Of a DNA stretch of 64,000 nt, positions 1 to 8,620 are shown in pieces (position 1 is the first letter of the stretch; every line of letters starts with the position of its first letter). This DNA comes from Iphinoe sp. HA4291-MV1 (GTDB lineage: Bacteria > Cyanobacteriota > Cyanobacteriia > Cyanobacteriales > Nostocaceae): positions 83,728 through 147,727 of the forward strand of contig JAHHHH010000007.1 in NCBI GenBank assembly GCA_019359415.1. Direction: 5' to 3'. The notes below the pieces were generated by a model that searched no databases, had not been told where the DNA came from, and saw nothing but the letters and a program-made list of their open reading frames with translations. Both the position numbers and the translations under genes were made by a program.

Positions 1-201
1 CAAGTAATTCCCATCAGATTGATCAACAGTACCTGACTTAATGAAACCAGCACAGTCAGAGCAAGAACCAGAGCGGCAAGAGTAAGGTAAGTCAAGATCA
101 GCTGCTTCCGCAATGTCTAGAATGTATTCATCATCTTCTACCTCAATTGTTTTGTTTATCCCTTCAGCTTGGCTAACCAGTGTCACTTTATAAGTAGGCA
201 T
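1..201 (-). CDS. Plant-type [2Fe-2S] ferredoxin, 5' part only
   Basis: The start codon lies at 199-201 and the gene runs off the left edge after 67 codons. The N-terminus [14 protein letters not shown] and the cluster loop [11 protein letters not shown], followed by SGTVDQSD, are those of the soluble electron carriers that pass electrons from photosystem I to FNR and other enzymes. Three of the four cluster cysteines fall in this loop; the fourth would lie beyond the window. The loop has SGSCSDC where the main photosynthetic ferredoxin usually has AGACSTC, so this may be an alternative ferredoxin rather than the major PetF. The divergent neighbour bvdR encodes an enzyme of bilin metabolism, but co-regulation is only a guess. 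Confidence 0.88.
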   Translation of the reverse strand, partial: MPTYKVTLVSQAEGINKTIEVEDDEYILDIAEAADLDLPYSCRSGSCSDCAGFIKSGTVDQSDGNYL

Positions 202-493
202 TTTGTCATCCTCTCTTTCGCAAACGGATCGTATGAGTTATCCTAAAGCAGATACCAGGCTCATCTTACTAGATCAGCCGTTCGTTGAAATTGCTTCACC
301 TGTGATACTACGAGAAATAGAAAAAGGGATGTAACTGGAAATAGAAGTATAAAAAATCGCTAAATATATCAATCTTAAGTAAGTTGATTTATTAGAGCTA
401 TTTGAGTCAGGAATAGCGAAATAGGATTATTTTCACCCTTACACTCCTTCGTGCTCATGCACAAAAGCAATAAACTCAGCAGTGACGAGAATA

Positions 494-1516
494 ATGTACG
501 ATAACTTTGCTTTTTCACAAAAACGCCTTGTACGGGTGGGTTTGGTTGGTACTGGGTATACAGCTGTTGCTAGATCTGAAGCATTGCTGCATGATGAGCG
601 CTCCCATCTAGTCGCTGTTGTCGGTCACACACCAGAAAAGACAGAAGCTTTTGCGAGAAACTGCCAAGCTGAGGTCGTAGATTCTTGGCAACAACTGGTG
701 GAGCAAGACAATGTAGACTTGGTCATGATTTGTACTGTGAATCGGGATCATGGTGCAATTGCCCGAAGAGCACTTGCAAGCGGCAAACACGTTGTTGTAG
801 AATACCCTCTTTCTTTAGACGTGGCAGAAGCTGAAGAACTCATTGCCCTTGCAAAAGCACAAAAAAAATTACTCCATGTTGAACATATTGAACTGTTGGG
901 TGGATTACATCAAGCCTTGAAGCAACATCTACCAAAAGTTGGTCAAGTCTTTTTTGTGCGCTACAATACCATCAAGCCCGAACATCCAGCACCCCGCAAA
1001 TGGACTTACAATCACGAGCTTTTCGGCTTTCCTTTGATTGGTGGACTTTCTCGATTGCACCGTCTTGTGGATTTGTTTGGTAAAGTCATGTCCGTTAACT
1101 GTCATAACCGATTTTGGCAGACAGAGACAGAGTATTACCAAAGCTGTTTCTGCGATACTCATTTGTCCTTCGAGAGCGGACTGTTAGCTCATGTTGTCTA
1201 TGGTAAAGGCGAAACTTTATGGCAGGCAGAACGTAGGTTTGAAGTTCATGGTGAAGATGGCGGATTAATTTTTGATAGCAACACGGGAGTTTTGGTGCAA
1301 CTCGGCGAAATAAAGCCGATAGAAGTTGGTGCTCGTCAGGGTTTGTTTGCCAAAGATACGACAATGGTGTTAGACCATCTCATTAATGGCACTCCCCTAT
1401 ACGTTTCCCCAGAAGAAAGCTTGTACACCCTCAAGGTTGCAGATGCAGCAAGGCGTTCTGCCCAAACAGGGTTAACTGTAGTCGTTGAGGATGAATTATC
1501 AGCCACCCCAGCATGA
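494..1516 (+). CDS. bvdR: Biliverdin reductase (Gfo/Idh/MocA fold)
   Basis: Predicted NAD(P)H-dependent oxidoreductase reducing biliverdin to bilirubin. The N-terminal Rossmann motif GLVGTGYTA (about residue 20) is followed by the family pattern VNRDHGAIA, HVVVEYPLSL, LLHVEHIELLGG, and APRKWTYNHELFGFPL in the substrate half, matching from memory the cyanobacterial BvdR of Synechocystis. About 340 residues is normal for the family. A GTG at 482 is in frame, but ATG 494 is preferred because GACGAGA lies just before it. Cyanobacterial BvdR has been linked to phycobilisome metabolism. It stands alone here, with map about 120 bp downstream on the same strand. Confidence 0.85.
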   Translation: MYDNFAFSQKRLVRVGLVGTGYTAVARSEALLHDERSHLVAVVGHTPEKTEAFARNCQAEVVDSWQQLVEQDNVDLVMICTVNRDHGAIARRALASGKHVVVEYPLSLDVAEAEELIALAKAQKKLLHVEHIELLGGLHQALKQHLPKVGQVFFVRYNTIKPEHPAPRKWTYNHELFGFPLIGGLSRLHRLVDLFGKVMSVNCHNRFWQTETEYYQSCFCDTHLSFESGLLAHVVYGKGETLWQAERRFEVHGEDGGLIFDSNTGVLVQLGEIKPIEVGARQGLFAKDTTMVLDHLINGTPLYVSPEESLYTLKVADAARRSAQTGLTVVVEDELSATPA

Positions 1517-1636
1517 AATCTGGAATAAGGTATCAAATCATAAAAAGGATTTGTTGAGTTTTCTGTTGCTCAACCCAAAGTTATCTACGGAAACACGGCA
1601 AACTATATTTATGGCAGATTCTTTAGACAAAATTTC

Positions 1637-2410
1637 ATGAAAAGTGAAACGATTGTTATTTTATCTAACAGAGAACTAGATAAAATGCGTAAGGCTGGAC
1701 ATTTGGCAGCCGAGCTATTACACCATCTTGAACCAATGGTCAAGCCAGGGGTGAGTACTCTCGCACTGAATGACGAAGCAGAACGATGGACACAGGCACA
1801 TGGTGCAAAAAGCGCACCTCTGGGCTACAAGGGTTATCCTAAGTCAATTTGCACGAGTGTTAATGAAGTCATCTGTCACGGTATTCCCAATGCCAAGCAA
1901 ATCCTCAAGGAAGGTGACATCATCAATATTGATGTGACACCTATAGTTGATGGCTACCATGGTGATACATCCAAGACATTCTTTGTTGGCACGCCTTCCC
2001 CAAAAGCCAAAAAGTTGGTAGAAGTGACAGAGGAGTGCTTGAGAAGGGGCATTGCTGAGGTTAAGCCAGGAGCACGTATTGGGGATATCGGTGCAGCCAT
2101 TCAAGAGTACGCTGAACCACAAGGCTTTTCGGTGGTGCGAGACTTCGTAGGACACGGTGTTAGCAACGTTTTCCACACTGCACCAGAAATACCCCATTAT
2201 GGTACACGTGGCAAGGGGAAACGTCTTAGACCTGGTATGGTTTTTACCATTGAGCCGATGATTAACGAAGGTACTTGGGAAGTTGAGGTTCTCGGTGATG
2301 GTTGGACGGCTGTGACACGCGATCGCAAACTTTCCGCTCAATTTGAGCATACTCTCGCCGTGACTGAAAACGGCGTTGAAATCCTCACGTTACCCGAAGG
2401 CGAGACTTAA
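1637..2410 (+). CDS. map: Type I methionine aminopeptidase
   Basis: Removes the initiator methionine from nascent proteins in the cytoplasm. The five metal ligands of the pita-bread fold are visible: Asp in NIDVTP, Asp in HGDTSKTF, His in GHGVSNVFH, Glu in FTIEPMIN and Glu in QFEHTLAV. The upstream HGIP histidine is also present. At 257 residues it is a plain type I enzyme without the zinc-finger N-terminal extension. Cyanobacteria often carry several map paralogues, so this need not be the only copy. The ATG at 1637 has no strong ribosome binding site. A second in-frame ATG at residue 16 (MRKAGHLAAELL) is possible but would trim the usual N-terminal helix. Confidence 0.93.
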   Translation: MKSETIVILSNRELDKMRKAGHLAAELLHHLEPMVKPGVSTLALNDEAERWTQAHGAKSAPLGYKGYPKSICTSVNEVICHGIPNAKQILKEGDIINIDVTPIVDGYHGDTSKTFFVGTPSPKAKKLVEVTEECLRRGIAEVKPGARIGDIGAAIQEYAEPQGFSVVRDFVGHGVSNVFHTAPEIPHYGTRGKGKRLRPGMVFTIEPMINEGTWEVEVLGDGWTAVTRDRKLSAQFEHTLAVTENGVEILTLPEGET

Positions 2411-2452
2411 CTATCAAAAGCCTTCATCTTGATGGCGTTAAAACTATAGGAG

Positions 2453-2479
2453 GGATCTGTGGCAAAGCGACACAGATCC
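2453..2479. terminator. Perfect 9-bp hairpin downstream of map
   Basis: GGATCTGTG and CACAGATCC form a perfect stem around a 9-base loop, 43 bases after the map stop codon. No T-run follows, so an intrinsic terminator is uncertain; an mRNA-stabilising hairpin is equally possible. The remainder of the 331-base gap up to the DUF29 gene shows nothing else recognisable. Confidence 0.35.
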
Positions 2480-2741
2480 GCCTGGAAAATTAAATAACCG
2501 ACAGCTTAACTGAACCATGTTCAATTAGCTTTTCTGCTTTGAAGCAGTTCTTCAATCTAGTGCAAAAGTGTTTGGATGACGATTGATCGCTCAAGTTTTC
2601 AGGTCGTTTGTATAATTCCATAAGCTGATCCGTCTATCAATGCAGTCAATTAAATACGACAAATTATTACGATATCAAGCGTTATTATTGAGATGCTGTA
2701 GACACAGTCAGCGATGCTGCATTAGCAGTAGAGAGCGAGTC

Positions 2742-3182
2742 ATGAACGAAGTGTATTTGACAGATTTCAATTCATGGATTGACCAGACAGCCCAATTCTT
2801 GCGGGAGCGTCGCTGGCATGAAATTGACGTAGAGCATCTGATTGAAGAGGTCGAAGACTTGGGTAAGAGTGAGCGGCGCGGGATTGCTAGCCAACTAACT
2901 CGCCTTCTACTACATTTGCTCAAGTGGCAATATCAACCTCAGCGTCGCTCGGATAGCTGGCTAGATTCCATCACTGATGCACGCACTCAAATTGAATTAG
3001 CCATTGAAGATAGTCCTAGTCTTAAAAACTATCCCGCAGAGCAACTTGAAGAGAGTTACCAACGCGCACGCCGCCAAGCAGCTAAGCAAACTAATATACA
3101 GATTTCAGTGTTTCCAAAAGAGTGCCCATATTCTCTGGAGTTAGTATTAGATGAAAATTGGCTGCCAGAAGAGAGTAAGTGA
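2742..3182 (+). CDS. DUF29 family protein
   Basis: A small, charged, helical protein of about 146 residues. The N-terminal pattern YLTDFNSWIDQTAQFLRERR, then HLIEEVEDLGKSERR and LTRLLLHLLKWQYQP, is typical of DUF29, a family widespread and multi-copy in cyanobacteria with no established function. The reading frame is open further upstream to 2640, but the ATG at 2742 starts exactly where family members start and follows GAGAGCGAG. It faces the convergent TetR-type gene, whose 3' end is only 11 bases away. No toxin-antitoxin partner is visible. Confidence 0.8.
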   Translation: MNEVYLTDFNSWIDQTAQFLRERRWHEIDVEHLIEEVEDLGKSERRGIASQLTRLLLHLLKWQYQPQRRSDSWLDSITDARTQIELAIEDSPSLKNYPAEQLEESYQRARRQAAKQTNIQISVFPKECPYSLELVLDENWLPEESK

Positions 3183-3193
3183 TGTATTCATTG

Positions 3194-4408
3194 CTATTGA
3201 GGCTTATGATCGAGGCGAATCGCTTGCTCTAGAGCTAATTTTTCTCTGGCTCTACGAGCATATGGCTGTAATTTTGTGAGATTCCAGCCTGTAATTATAC
3301 TCATATCTTCCAAATTCATTCCCTTCATTAACATTTCTACACACCATGTCTGTTGAGCTTGCTTAATGACTGGCTGTTGCCCTTCTGGTGTTAATAATTC
3401 CTCAGTTAATATTTGCCAGCGCTGTTGTATTTCTACCTCTGAAATTGGCATTCCATCATCGTTGAGAAATAATGCAGAGTGGTTATCTTTTCGACCTTTT
3501 AACCATTGAGTTAAGGGATTGCGAGTATAAGAGCCATAGCGCTTACCCATGATCCACTGATTAACTGGAACTTGTCGAATAGCACCCTGAGTGATTTGCA
3601 ATAAGTGCTGGTTGGCATTACTAATTCGGTGAGTTCGCTCCAAATTCACAATTTCTTCTGGATATAAACCTGCTCCAAACAAAACATACATAAGAGCATA
3701 ATCTCGTAGTCCTGATTTTTTGGCTCTTTGCAAAATCAAGTGGACTAAATTTGCTGGTAAATCTACCACTTTTTCTGTCGTAATAGACTCATTGTTGACT
3801 TGAGGTGAGGATTGTGTAGCTACCTTTAAAAACAGTGCCATCAAATTTTCCAAAAACTCATCTCTATCATGCCAAAGTTCATGAAATTCACTGGTAAACT
3901 CAATCACGGCATACCCCAACAACATACTATTGAGTAAACTTGCCAGCTTTTGAGCCGACAATTGCGTGTGTAATTGCTCACGTTCCATTACTATTGCTAA
4001 ATATTCAGCAACATAGTAATTAGCTTGAGTTATGGTTCTTCCTAGTGCCTGACGATTTTCTACTGGATATTTTCCTGCCTCACCGACCATAGAACGTACT
4101 AGTTCAGGAACCTGTTCTAGAGCCTCTAATCGGTCTTCGCAGTAATCTTTGAGAGCTTGGTAAACACTGGTCGTTTGATTTGCTTGCATTTTTAAAGATT
4201 CACCCAGTTCTTTAAACACTGGCGATTCGGAAATGACCGCCAGAACCAATCCGTGCTTATTACCAAATTGCCGAAATAGCGTCACTTCATTAACTTTTGC
4301 TAATTCTGCGACTGCCTTTGTCGTCGTCTCGGTAATTCCTTGAGCCGCGAATAACTCCATTGCTGCATGAATCAGTCGCTGTCGCGTTGTCATTGTTTCA
4401 CCAGACAT
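3194..4408 (-). CDS. TetR-type regulator fused to a degenerate tyrosine-recombinase-like domain
   Basis: Residues 1-50 form a TetR DNA-binding domain (RQRLIHAAMELFAAQG, then TTKAVAELAKVNEVTLFRQF). Residues about 60-200 look like a TetR ligand/dimer domain. Residues about 220-395 follow the layout of an integrase catalytic domain: LRDYALMYVLFGAGLYPEEIV, a middle region, WCVEMLMKGMNLEDMSIITGW and PYARRAREK. The catalytic residues are mostly lost: the first Arg is Tyr in GLYPEE, and the HxxR box reads QAQQ. A recombinase function is therefore unlikely; the domain may serve dimerisation or DNA binding. At 404 residues it is twice the usual TetR length. It is divergent from a desaturase gene and starts 8 bases from a palindrome, suggesting autorepression and control of membrane lipid unsaturation, as known for other TetR regulators of desaturases. 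Confidence 0.8.
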   Translation of the reverse strand: MSGETMTTRQRLIHAAMELFAAQGITETTTKAVAELAKVNEVTLFRQFGNKHGLVLAVISESPVFKELGESLKMQANQTTSVYQALKDYCEDRLEALEQVPELVRSMVGEAGKYPVENRQALGRTITQANYYVAEYLAIVMEREQLHTQLSAQKLASLLNSMLLGYAVIEFTSEFHELWHDRDEFLENLMALFLKVATQSSPQVNNESITTEKVVDLPANLVHLILQRAKKSGLRDYALMYVLFGAGLYPEEIVNLERTHRISNANQHLLQITQGAIRQVPVNQWIMGKRYGSYTRNPLTQWLKGRKDNHSALFLNDDGMPISEVEIQQRWQILTEELLTPEGQQPVIKQAQQTWCVEMLMKGMNLEDMSIITGWNLTKLQPYARRAREKLALEQAIRLDHKPQ

Positions 4409-4415
4409 AAGTTAA

Positions 4416-4438
4416 AAGTGCAAGTATCACTTGCACTT
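4416..4438. promoter_or_regulatory. Operator candidate 1 for the TetR-type regulator
   Basis: A perfect palindrome: AAGTGCAAGT, spacer ATC, ACTTGCACTT. It begins 8 bases upstream of the regulator start codon, inside the 151-base gap between the divergent genes. Size and symmetry fit a TetR dimer site, and the position suits autoregulation. Confidence 0.7.
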
Positions 4439-4464
4439 CAATTTTACCTTTGCTAAACTGAAAA

Positions 4465-4483
4465 ATGTAAGTAACACTTGCAT
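4465..4483. promoter_or_regulatory. Operator candidate 2, desaturase side
   Basis: A second, slightly imperfect copy of the same palindrome: ATGTAAGT, spacer AAC, ACTTGCAT (one mismatch between arms). Its centre is 47 bases from that of site 1 and about 85 bases before the desaturase start codon. Shared half-site ACTTGCA supports recognition by the same protein. Confidence 0.65.
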
Positions 4484-4559
4484 CCTCTATTTCTAATTTA
4501 TAGTGCTAGTCATTAGGTACTCAGCACTGATACAGGCATTCACGTTAAAGGAAAGATTC

Positions 4560-5408
4560 ATGACAATAAACTCAGATGCGACTGTTGCTAAGCAGTCACT
4601 GGCTCTGAGCTGGAGCAATGTGGCATTTTTCGGTACAGTTCATGCTTTGGCAATGCTTGCTCCTTGGTACTTTTCTTGGTCTGCGTTGGGAGTAATGATA
4701 TTCCTGCACTGGTTGTTTGGCAGTATTGGCATCTGTTTGGGATATCACCGACTTTTAACTCACCGAAGTTTATCTGTGCCAAAGTGGTTGGAATATGCGA
4801 TCGCTACCTTGGGAGCACTTGCTATGCAAGGAGGACCAATCTGTTGGGTAGCTGGACATCGGCTGCATCATGCACATACAGAGGACGCAGATAAAGATCC
4901 CTACTCTTCCCAGCGTGGTTTTTGGTGGAGTCATATGCTTTGGATTTTTTACCTACGTCCAGATTTTCTTAACTACGAAACATACAAACGATTTGCTCCT
5001 GAATTAGAGCGCGATCCATACTATCGTTGGCTAGAGCGCTACTTCTTACTGCTTCAAATTCCTGTTGCTGTTTTATTGTATGCTGTGGGTGGATGGTCTT
5101 TTATCGTCTATGGAGTTTTTCTCAAGTCAGTATTACTCTGGCATAGCACTTGGTTTATCAACTCTGCGGCTCACTTACGCGGTTACCGTCGTTTCCAGTT
5201 GAAGGACAACTCTCGTAATCTTTGGTGGGCAGCTATCCTAACTTATGGAGAAGGTTGGCATAATAATCACCATGCTCACCCAAATGTAGCAAAAGCCGGA
5301 TACCATTGGTGGGAAGTAGATATGACTTGGTGGGCAATTAAAATATTGCAAACTCTGGGTTTAGCGAAGAAAGTTGTGATGCTTCCAACGCCAAAAGCAG
5401 AAGTTTAA
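4560..5408 (+). CDS. desC: Acyl-lipid/acyl-CoA delta-9-type fatty acid desaturase
   Basis: Integral membrane di-iron enzyme that introduces a double bond into saturated acyl chains. The three histidine boxes are present: HRLLTH (about residue 62), HRLHHAHTE (about 98) and HNNHHAHP (about 235). Several hydrophobic segments separate them. The order and spacing match the DesC/stearoyl-CoA desaturase branch, and 282 residues is normal. The reading frame extends upstream to 4503, but ATG 4560 is preferred because AAAGGAAAG precedes it. It is transcribed divergently from the TetR-fusion gene, with paired palindromes between, so repression by that protein is likely. Regiospecificity cannot be read from the sequence. 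Confidence 0.88.
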   Translation: MTINSDATVAKQSLALSWSNVAFFGTVHALAMLAPWYFSWSALGVMIFLHWLFGSIGICLGYHRLLTHRSLSVPKWLEYAIATLGALAMQGGPICWVAGHRLHHAHTEDADKDPYSSQRGFWWSHMLWIFYLRPDFLNYETYKRFAPELERDPYYRWLERYFLLLQIPVAVLLYAVGGWSFIVYGVFLKSVLLWHSTWFINSAAHLRGYRRFQLKDNSRNLWWAAILTYGEGWHNNHHAHPNVAKAGYHWWEVDMTWWAIKILQTLGLAKKVVMLPTPKAEV

Positions 5409-5436
5409 CCTCTTGCAATCAATCTCAGGGTATTGA

Positions 5437-5507
5437 GAACCACAGATGAGCACAGAGATGTACACCGATAAATTATCTGCATGTATCTCTGTGTGCATCT
5501 GCGGTTC
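5437..5507. repeat. Long imperfect inverted repeat after the desaturase gene
   Basis: The left arm beginning GAACCACAGATG and the right arm ending CATCTGCGGTTC pair over about 30 bases with few mismatches around a short centre. It lies between desC and ureF and could act as a transcript terminator or be a copy of a dispersed palindromic repeat. No coding potential is seen. Confidence 0.6.
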
Positions 5508-5572
5508 CAAATATTCCTAAACCAGATTTTTGCAAGAAATCTAATGTACCGTTTTAGCCGAAAACAGTACCT

Positions 5573-6262
5573 ATGGACACCATAACACTCACTGATCACC
5601 ATCTTTTGTGTCTTTTACAACTGGCTAGCCCAGCTTTACCAGTGGGAGCTTATAGCTATTCTGAAGGATTAGAAACGCTGGTGGAGAATAGCACAATTGA
5701 TAACCAAGCAGCTTTACAGCACTGGTTAAAAGCAGAACTGCGTTACGGCGCAATTCGTTTAGAGGCGGCGGTGATGGTACGAGCTTTTCAATCTGTGAAG
5801 GTGGGTGATTTCAAGGCGCTATCATATTGGAATATGTGGTTATCTGCTGTGCGGGAAACGGAAGAATTACGCGCTTCTAGCTGGCAAATGGGGCGATCGC
5901 TAATCCGCTTACTTGCAGAATTACAACCACAACTTGTAGCTATTGTCAATACTGTTGGTCATCCTTGCAATTATGCAATTGCTTTTGGCATTGCGGCTGC
6001 TCATTGGGATATCAATATAAAAGCAGCATTACTAGGATATCTGCATAGTTGGGCAAGTCACATGGTCACTGTTGGGGTAAAGCTAATTCCTTTGGGACAA
6101 ACAGCGGGACAGCAGTTATTGCTGGAGTTACAAGAATTGCTGAGTGATGCAGTTGAAGAGATTATAGAGTTGGAGGATGAGGATTTAAGTTGTTGTAGTT
6201 GGGGTTTGTCGTTGGCGAGTATGAGACATGAGACACTTTATACAAGGCTATTTCGGAGTTGA
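5573..6262 (+). CDS. ureF: Urease accessory protein UreF
   Basis: Part of the UreFG(H) complex that loads nickel into urease. The N-terminus carries the family signature [21 protein letters not shown], followed by [10 protein letters not shown], and the protein ends with the characteristic [13 protein letters not shown]. At 229 residues it is full length and all-helical, as expected. ureG follows after 32 bases on the same strand, forming a two-gene unit. The urease structural genes and ureE/ureD are not in this window, consistent with the scattered urease genes of some cyanobacteria. Confidence 0.93.
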   Translation: MDTITLTDHHLLCLLQLASPALPVGAYSYSEGLETLVENSTIDNQAALQHWLKAELRYGAIRLEAAVMVRAFQSVKVGDFKALSYWNMWLSAVRETEELRASSWQMGRSLIRLLAELQPQLVAIVNTVGHPCNYAIAFGIAAAHWDINIKAALLGYLHSWASHMVTVGVKLIPLGQTAGQQLLLELQELLSDAVEEIIELEDEDLSCCSWGLSLASMRHETLYTRLFRS

Positions 6263-6294
6263 TGAAGAAGGTGAGGACACAAAAGGATTAACTA

Positions 6295-6903
6295 ATGACT
6301 ATGACTGCGAGTGCTTTTCGAGTTGGTGTTGCTGGTCCGGTGGGGTCGGGTAAAACGGCTTTGGTTGATGCTTTGTGTAAGGCGATGCGTGATGAGTATC
6401 AAATTGCCGTCGTGACGAATGATATTTATACGCAAGAGGATGCTCAATTTTTGGTGCGTTCTCAAGCTTTGGTAGGCGATCGCATTCTGGGTGTGGAAAC
6501 TGGAGGTTGTCCTCATACGGCTATTCGGGAAGATGCTTCAATGAATTTGGCAGCAATTGAACAGTTGGAGGTGCGTTTTCCAGATTTGGATTTGGTATTT
6601 TTAGAAAGTGGTGGTGATAACTTGGCGGCTACTTTTAGTCCTGAGTTAGTAGATTTAACAATTTATGTTATCGATGTTGCTGCTGGTGATAAGATTCCCC
6701 GTAAAGGTGGTCCTGGAATTACTAAGTCTGATTTGTTGGTGATTAATAAAACTGATTTGGCTCCCTATGTCGGCGCTGATTTAAGTGTGATGGAACGAGA
6801 TGCTAAAAAAATGCGTGGGGAAAAACCTTTTATTTTCACGAATTTGAAAACGAAGGAAGGATTGGCAGAGATTATTCAGTTTGTGGCTACAAATATTTGC
6901 TGA
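6295..6903 (+). CDS. ureG: Urease accessory GTPase UreG
   Basis: A SIMIBI-class GTPase that carries nickel and powers urease maturation. The P-loop GPVGSGKT lies near residue 14, the nickel-binding CPH motif in [12 protein letters not shown], a switch motif in ESGGDNL and the guanine-specificity motif NKTD near residue 145. The 202-residue length is standard. A second ATG four codons... is not needed: the frame begins MTMTAS, so initiation may be at 6295 or 6301. It is the second gene of the ureFG unit. About 280 bases without a gene follow. Confidence 0.95.
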   Translation: MTMTASAFRVGVAGPVGSGKTALVDALCKAMRDEYQIAVVTNDIYTQEDAQFLVRSQALVGDRILGVETGGCPHTAIREDASMNLAAIEQLEVRFPDLDLVFLESGGDNLAATFSPELVDLTIYVIDVAAGDKIPRKGGPGITKSDLLVINKTDLAPYVGADLSVMERDAKKMRGEKPFIFTNLKTKEGLAEIIQFVATNIC

Positions 6904-7000
6904 TAAACATACTCAAAAGAAGAATTATCGATAAACATAGGCAGATTTGAATAAGCTAATACGCATTTAACTTGGCCTTTGTTGATTTTGGAGAAAAAGC

Positions 7001-7021
7001 GCGGAGCCGGAGACGCTCCGC
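7001..7021. repeat. GC-rich palindrome in the ureG-antitoxin gap
   Basis: GCGGAGC and GCTCCGC pair within a GC-rich patch (about 6997-7060) of the 284-base gap after ureG. It resembles the short dispersed GC-rich palindromes found at other places in this window (19897, 29047, 32880, 36200). A role as terminator is possible. The rest of the gap shows no gene. Confidence 0.4.
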
Positions 7022-7187
7022 CTCCGGTCAATCCTTCTCCCCTGCTCCTGGAGCCCCTCTGCCCCCCTGCTGTCTAAATGTGCAAATTAGGTGTTTAACA
7101 GCTTAGCCGTTATTTTCTTTGTACTATGCCAAACAAAAAATTGGATACCCAGTGCTAACATGATTGTTAGTTTAGGGAACAAGCAAG

Positions 7188-7424
7188 ATGAATTGGGGAA
7201 TTGGGGAAGCACAGCAAAAGTTTTCTGAACTCATTAATGCTGCAATTGATGAACCTCAGCTGGTTTATAACCAGGAGCAGTTAGTGGTAGCGGTAATAAA
7301 AGCTGAGATGTTTCAAGAGTTTTTGGCTTGGCGTAAGCAGCAAGAAAAGTTGTCTGTTGCAGACGCTTTCGCAGAATTACGACAGCTTTGCGCTGAGGAG
7401 GACTATATATTTGAGATTCCTTAA
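7188..7424 (+). CDS. Phd/YefM-type antitoxin, no adjacent toxin
   Basis: A 78-residue protein whose N-terminal half reads like the DNA-binding part of Phd/YefM antitoxins: WGIGEAQQKFSELINAAIDEP, then QLVYNQEQLVVAVIKAE. The C-terminal half would normally wrap around a toxin. The downstream gene is a metabolic amidohydrolase only 24 bases away and the upstream gap contains no toxin, so this appears to be an orphan. It might still act as a transcriptional regulator of the next gene, which is an inference from spacing only. Confidence 0.7.
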   Translation: MNWGIGEAQQKFSELINAAIDEPQLVYNQEQLVVAVIKAEMFQEFLAWRKQQEKLSVADAFAELRQLCAEEDYIFEIP

Positions 7425-7448
7425 TTCTAACAAAATACTACAGCAGCT

Positions 7449-8414
7449 ATGACTCACCACATCCTCAAAGCCACCAAGAAAACCGTGCATCTTGGTGGAT
7501 TCTCTCATCTTTTAGAACCAGCACTCACTGTTGACTCTGGCGACACAGTTGATGTAGAAACATACAGTGGTTACTACGTTTACGACAAAGCACCACCTGA
7601 GTTTCTCACACCTACATTTCTTGATATTTGCCAAAATCTTACCCCAGAACGCAAAGTTGCAGCAGGACCACATTTGCTGACTGGACCAATTTATGTACGG
7701 GGTGCGGAACCTGGAGATGTTTTGGAAGTAAAACTAGAAGCAATAACACCCAGTTTACCCGTTGGTTTTAACGCGATTCGTACAGGTTGGGGAGCATTAC
7801 CACATCAGTTTTATCAACCAGCTTTGAGATTTATTCCTCTTGATTTAGAAAATAAAATTACAGAATTTCCAATTGGTAGTGGTATAAAAATTCCCCTCAA
7901 ACCCTTTTTTGGTATCTTGGGTGTCGCTACTACAGAAGCATCCCGAAACTCAATCCCTCCTGGTCATTATGGTGGTAATATTGATAACCAGGACCTGCAA
8001 GCCGGTTCTAGAATTTTTTTGCCGATTTTTGTTCCTGGCGCTTTATTTTCTATCGGTGATGGACATTCAGCACAAGGAGATGGTGAAGTTAATGTTACCG
8101 CAATCGAGACTTCAATGAACGGCACGATTCAGTTAAAACTTCGCAAGAATTTACAATTGACAATGCCAATTGCCGAAACTCCTACAGATATTATCACGAT
8201 GGGATTCGGTCAAACATTAGATGAGGCTTTAGAACTGGCTTTAAAAAATATGATTGATTTCTTAGAACGCTTCATCAATTTGTCACCTGAAGATGCTTAT
8301 GTATTGTGTAGTTTAGCTGTAAACTTTCGTATCACCCAAGTTGTCAACAGTCCGCAAAAAGGTGTTCATGGAATGCTACCAAAGTCAATTTTGCCTAAAG
8401 CAATGGAACTATAG
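7449..8414 (+). CDS. Acetamidase/formamidase family protein
   Basis: A metal-dependent amidohydrolase of the FmdA/AmdA family, which splits formamide or acetamide to ammonia and the acid. Supporting motifs are TGPIYVRGAEPGDVLEV near residue 80, PGHYGGNID near 180, GDGHSAQGDGEVN near 205 and EDAYVLCSLAVNFRITQVV near the C-terminus. At 321 residues it is a typical single-domain member. Substrate specificity cannot be assigned by eye. The ATG follows a weak purine stretch. The stop codon lies inside the left edge of a dispersed repeat (8411-8487). Confidence 0.85.
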   Translation: MTHHILKATKKTVHLGGFSHLLEPALTVDSGDTVDVETYSGYYVYDKAPPEFLTPTFLDICQNLTPERKVAAGPHLLTGPIYVRGAEPGDVLEVKLEAITPSLPVGFNAIRTGWGALPHQFYQPALRFIPLDLENKITEFPIGSGIKIPLKPFFGILGVATTEASRNSIPPGHYGGNIDNQDLQAGSRIFLPIFVPGALFSIGDGHSAQGDGEVNVTAIETSMNGTIQLKLRKNLQLTMPIAETPTDIITMGFGQTLDEALELALKNMIDFLERFINLSPEDAYVLCSLAVNFRITQVVNSPQKGVHGMLPKSILPKAMEL

Positions 8415-8487
8415 GACTCATATTTTATTTTTGAAAAAAGTCCGTACACCTCTACCTCCCTTATTTCCTGTTCCCTAAGAGTTCCCT
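8411..8487. repeat. Dispersed repeat, copy 1 (inverted copy at 57860-57932)
   Basis: The reverse complement of this segment matches 57860-57932 almost base for base: AGGGAACTCTTA, then a 4-base difference, AGGAAATAAGGGAGGTAGAG, GTGTACGGACTTTTTTC and TATGAGTCCTAT. The copies are about 49 kb apart in opposite orientation. This copy overlaps the stop codon of the preceding gene. It is probably a small non-autonomous mobile repeat. Confidence 0.8.
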
Positions 8488-8620
8488 AGAACACCGATTC
8501 AGTAATCGGGAAAAAGGTAAAAATTCACTTAACCACTTAGTAAACAGTGAAGGATAAAATAGCTGAAAAGCTGTTCAGGCACTAATTGTAGCGAAAAGTA
8601 AGGTGTTGGCGATATTTAAT

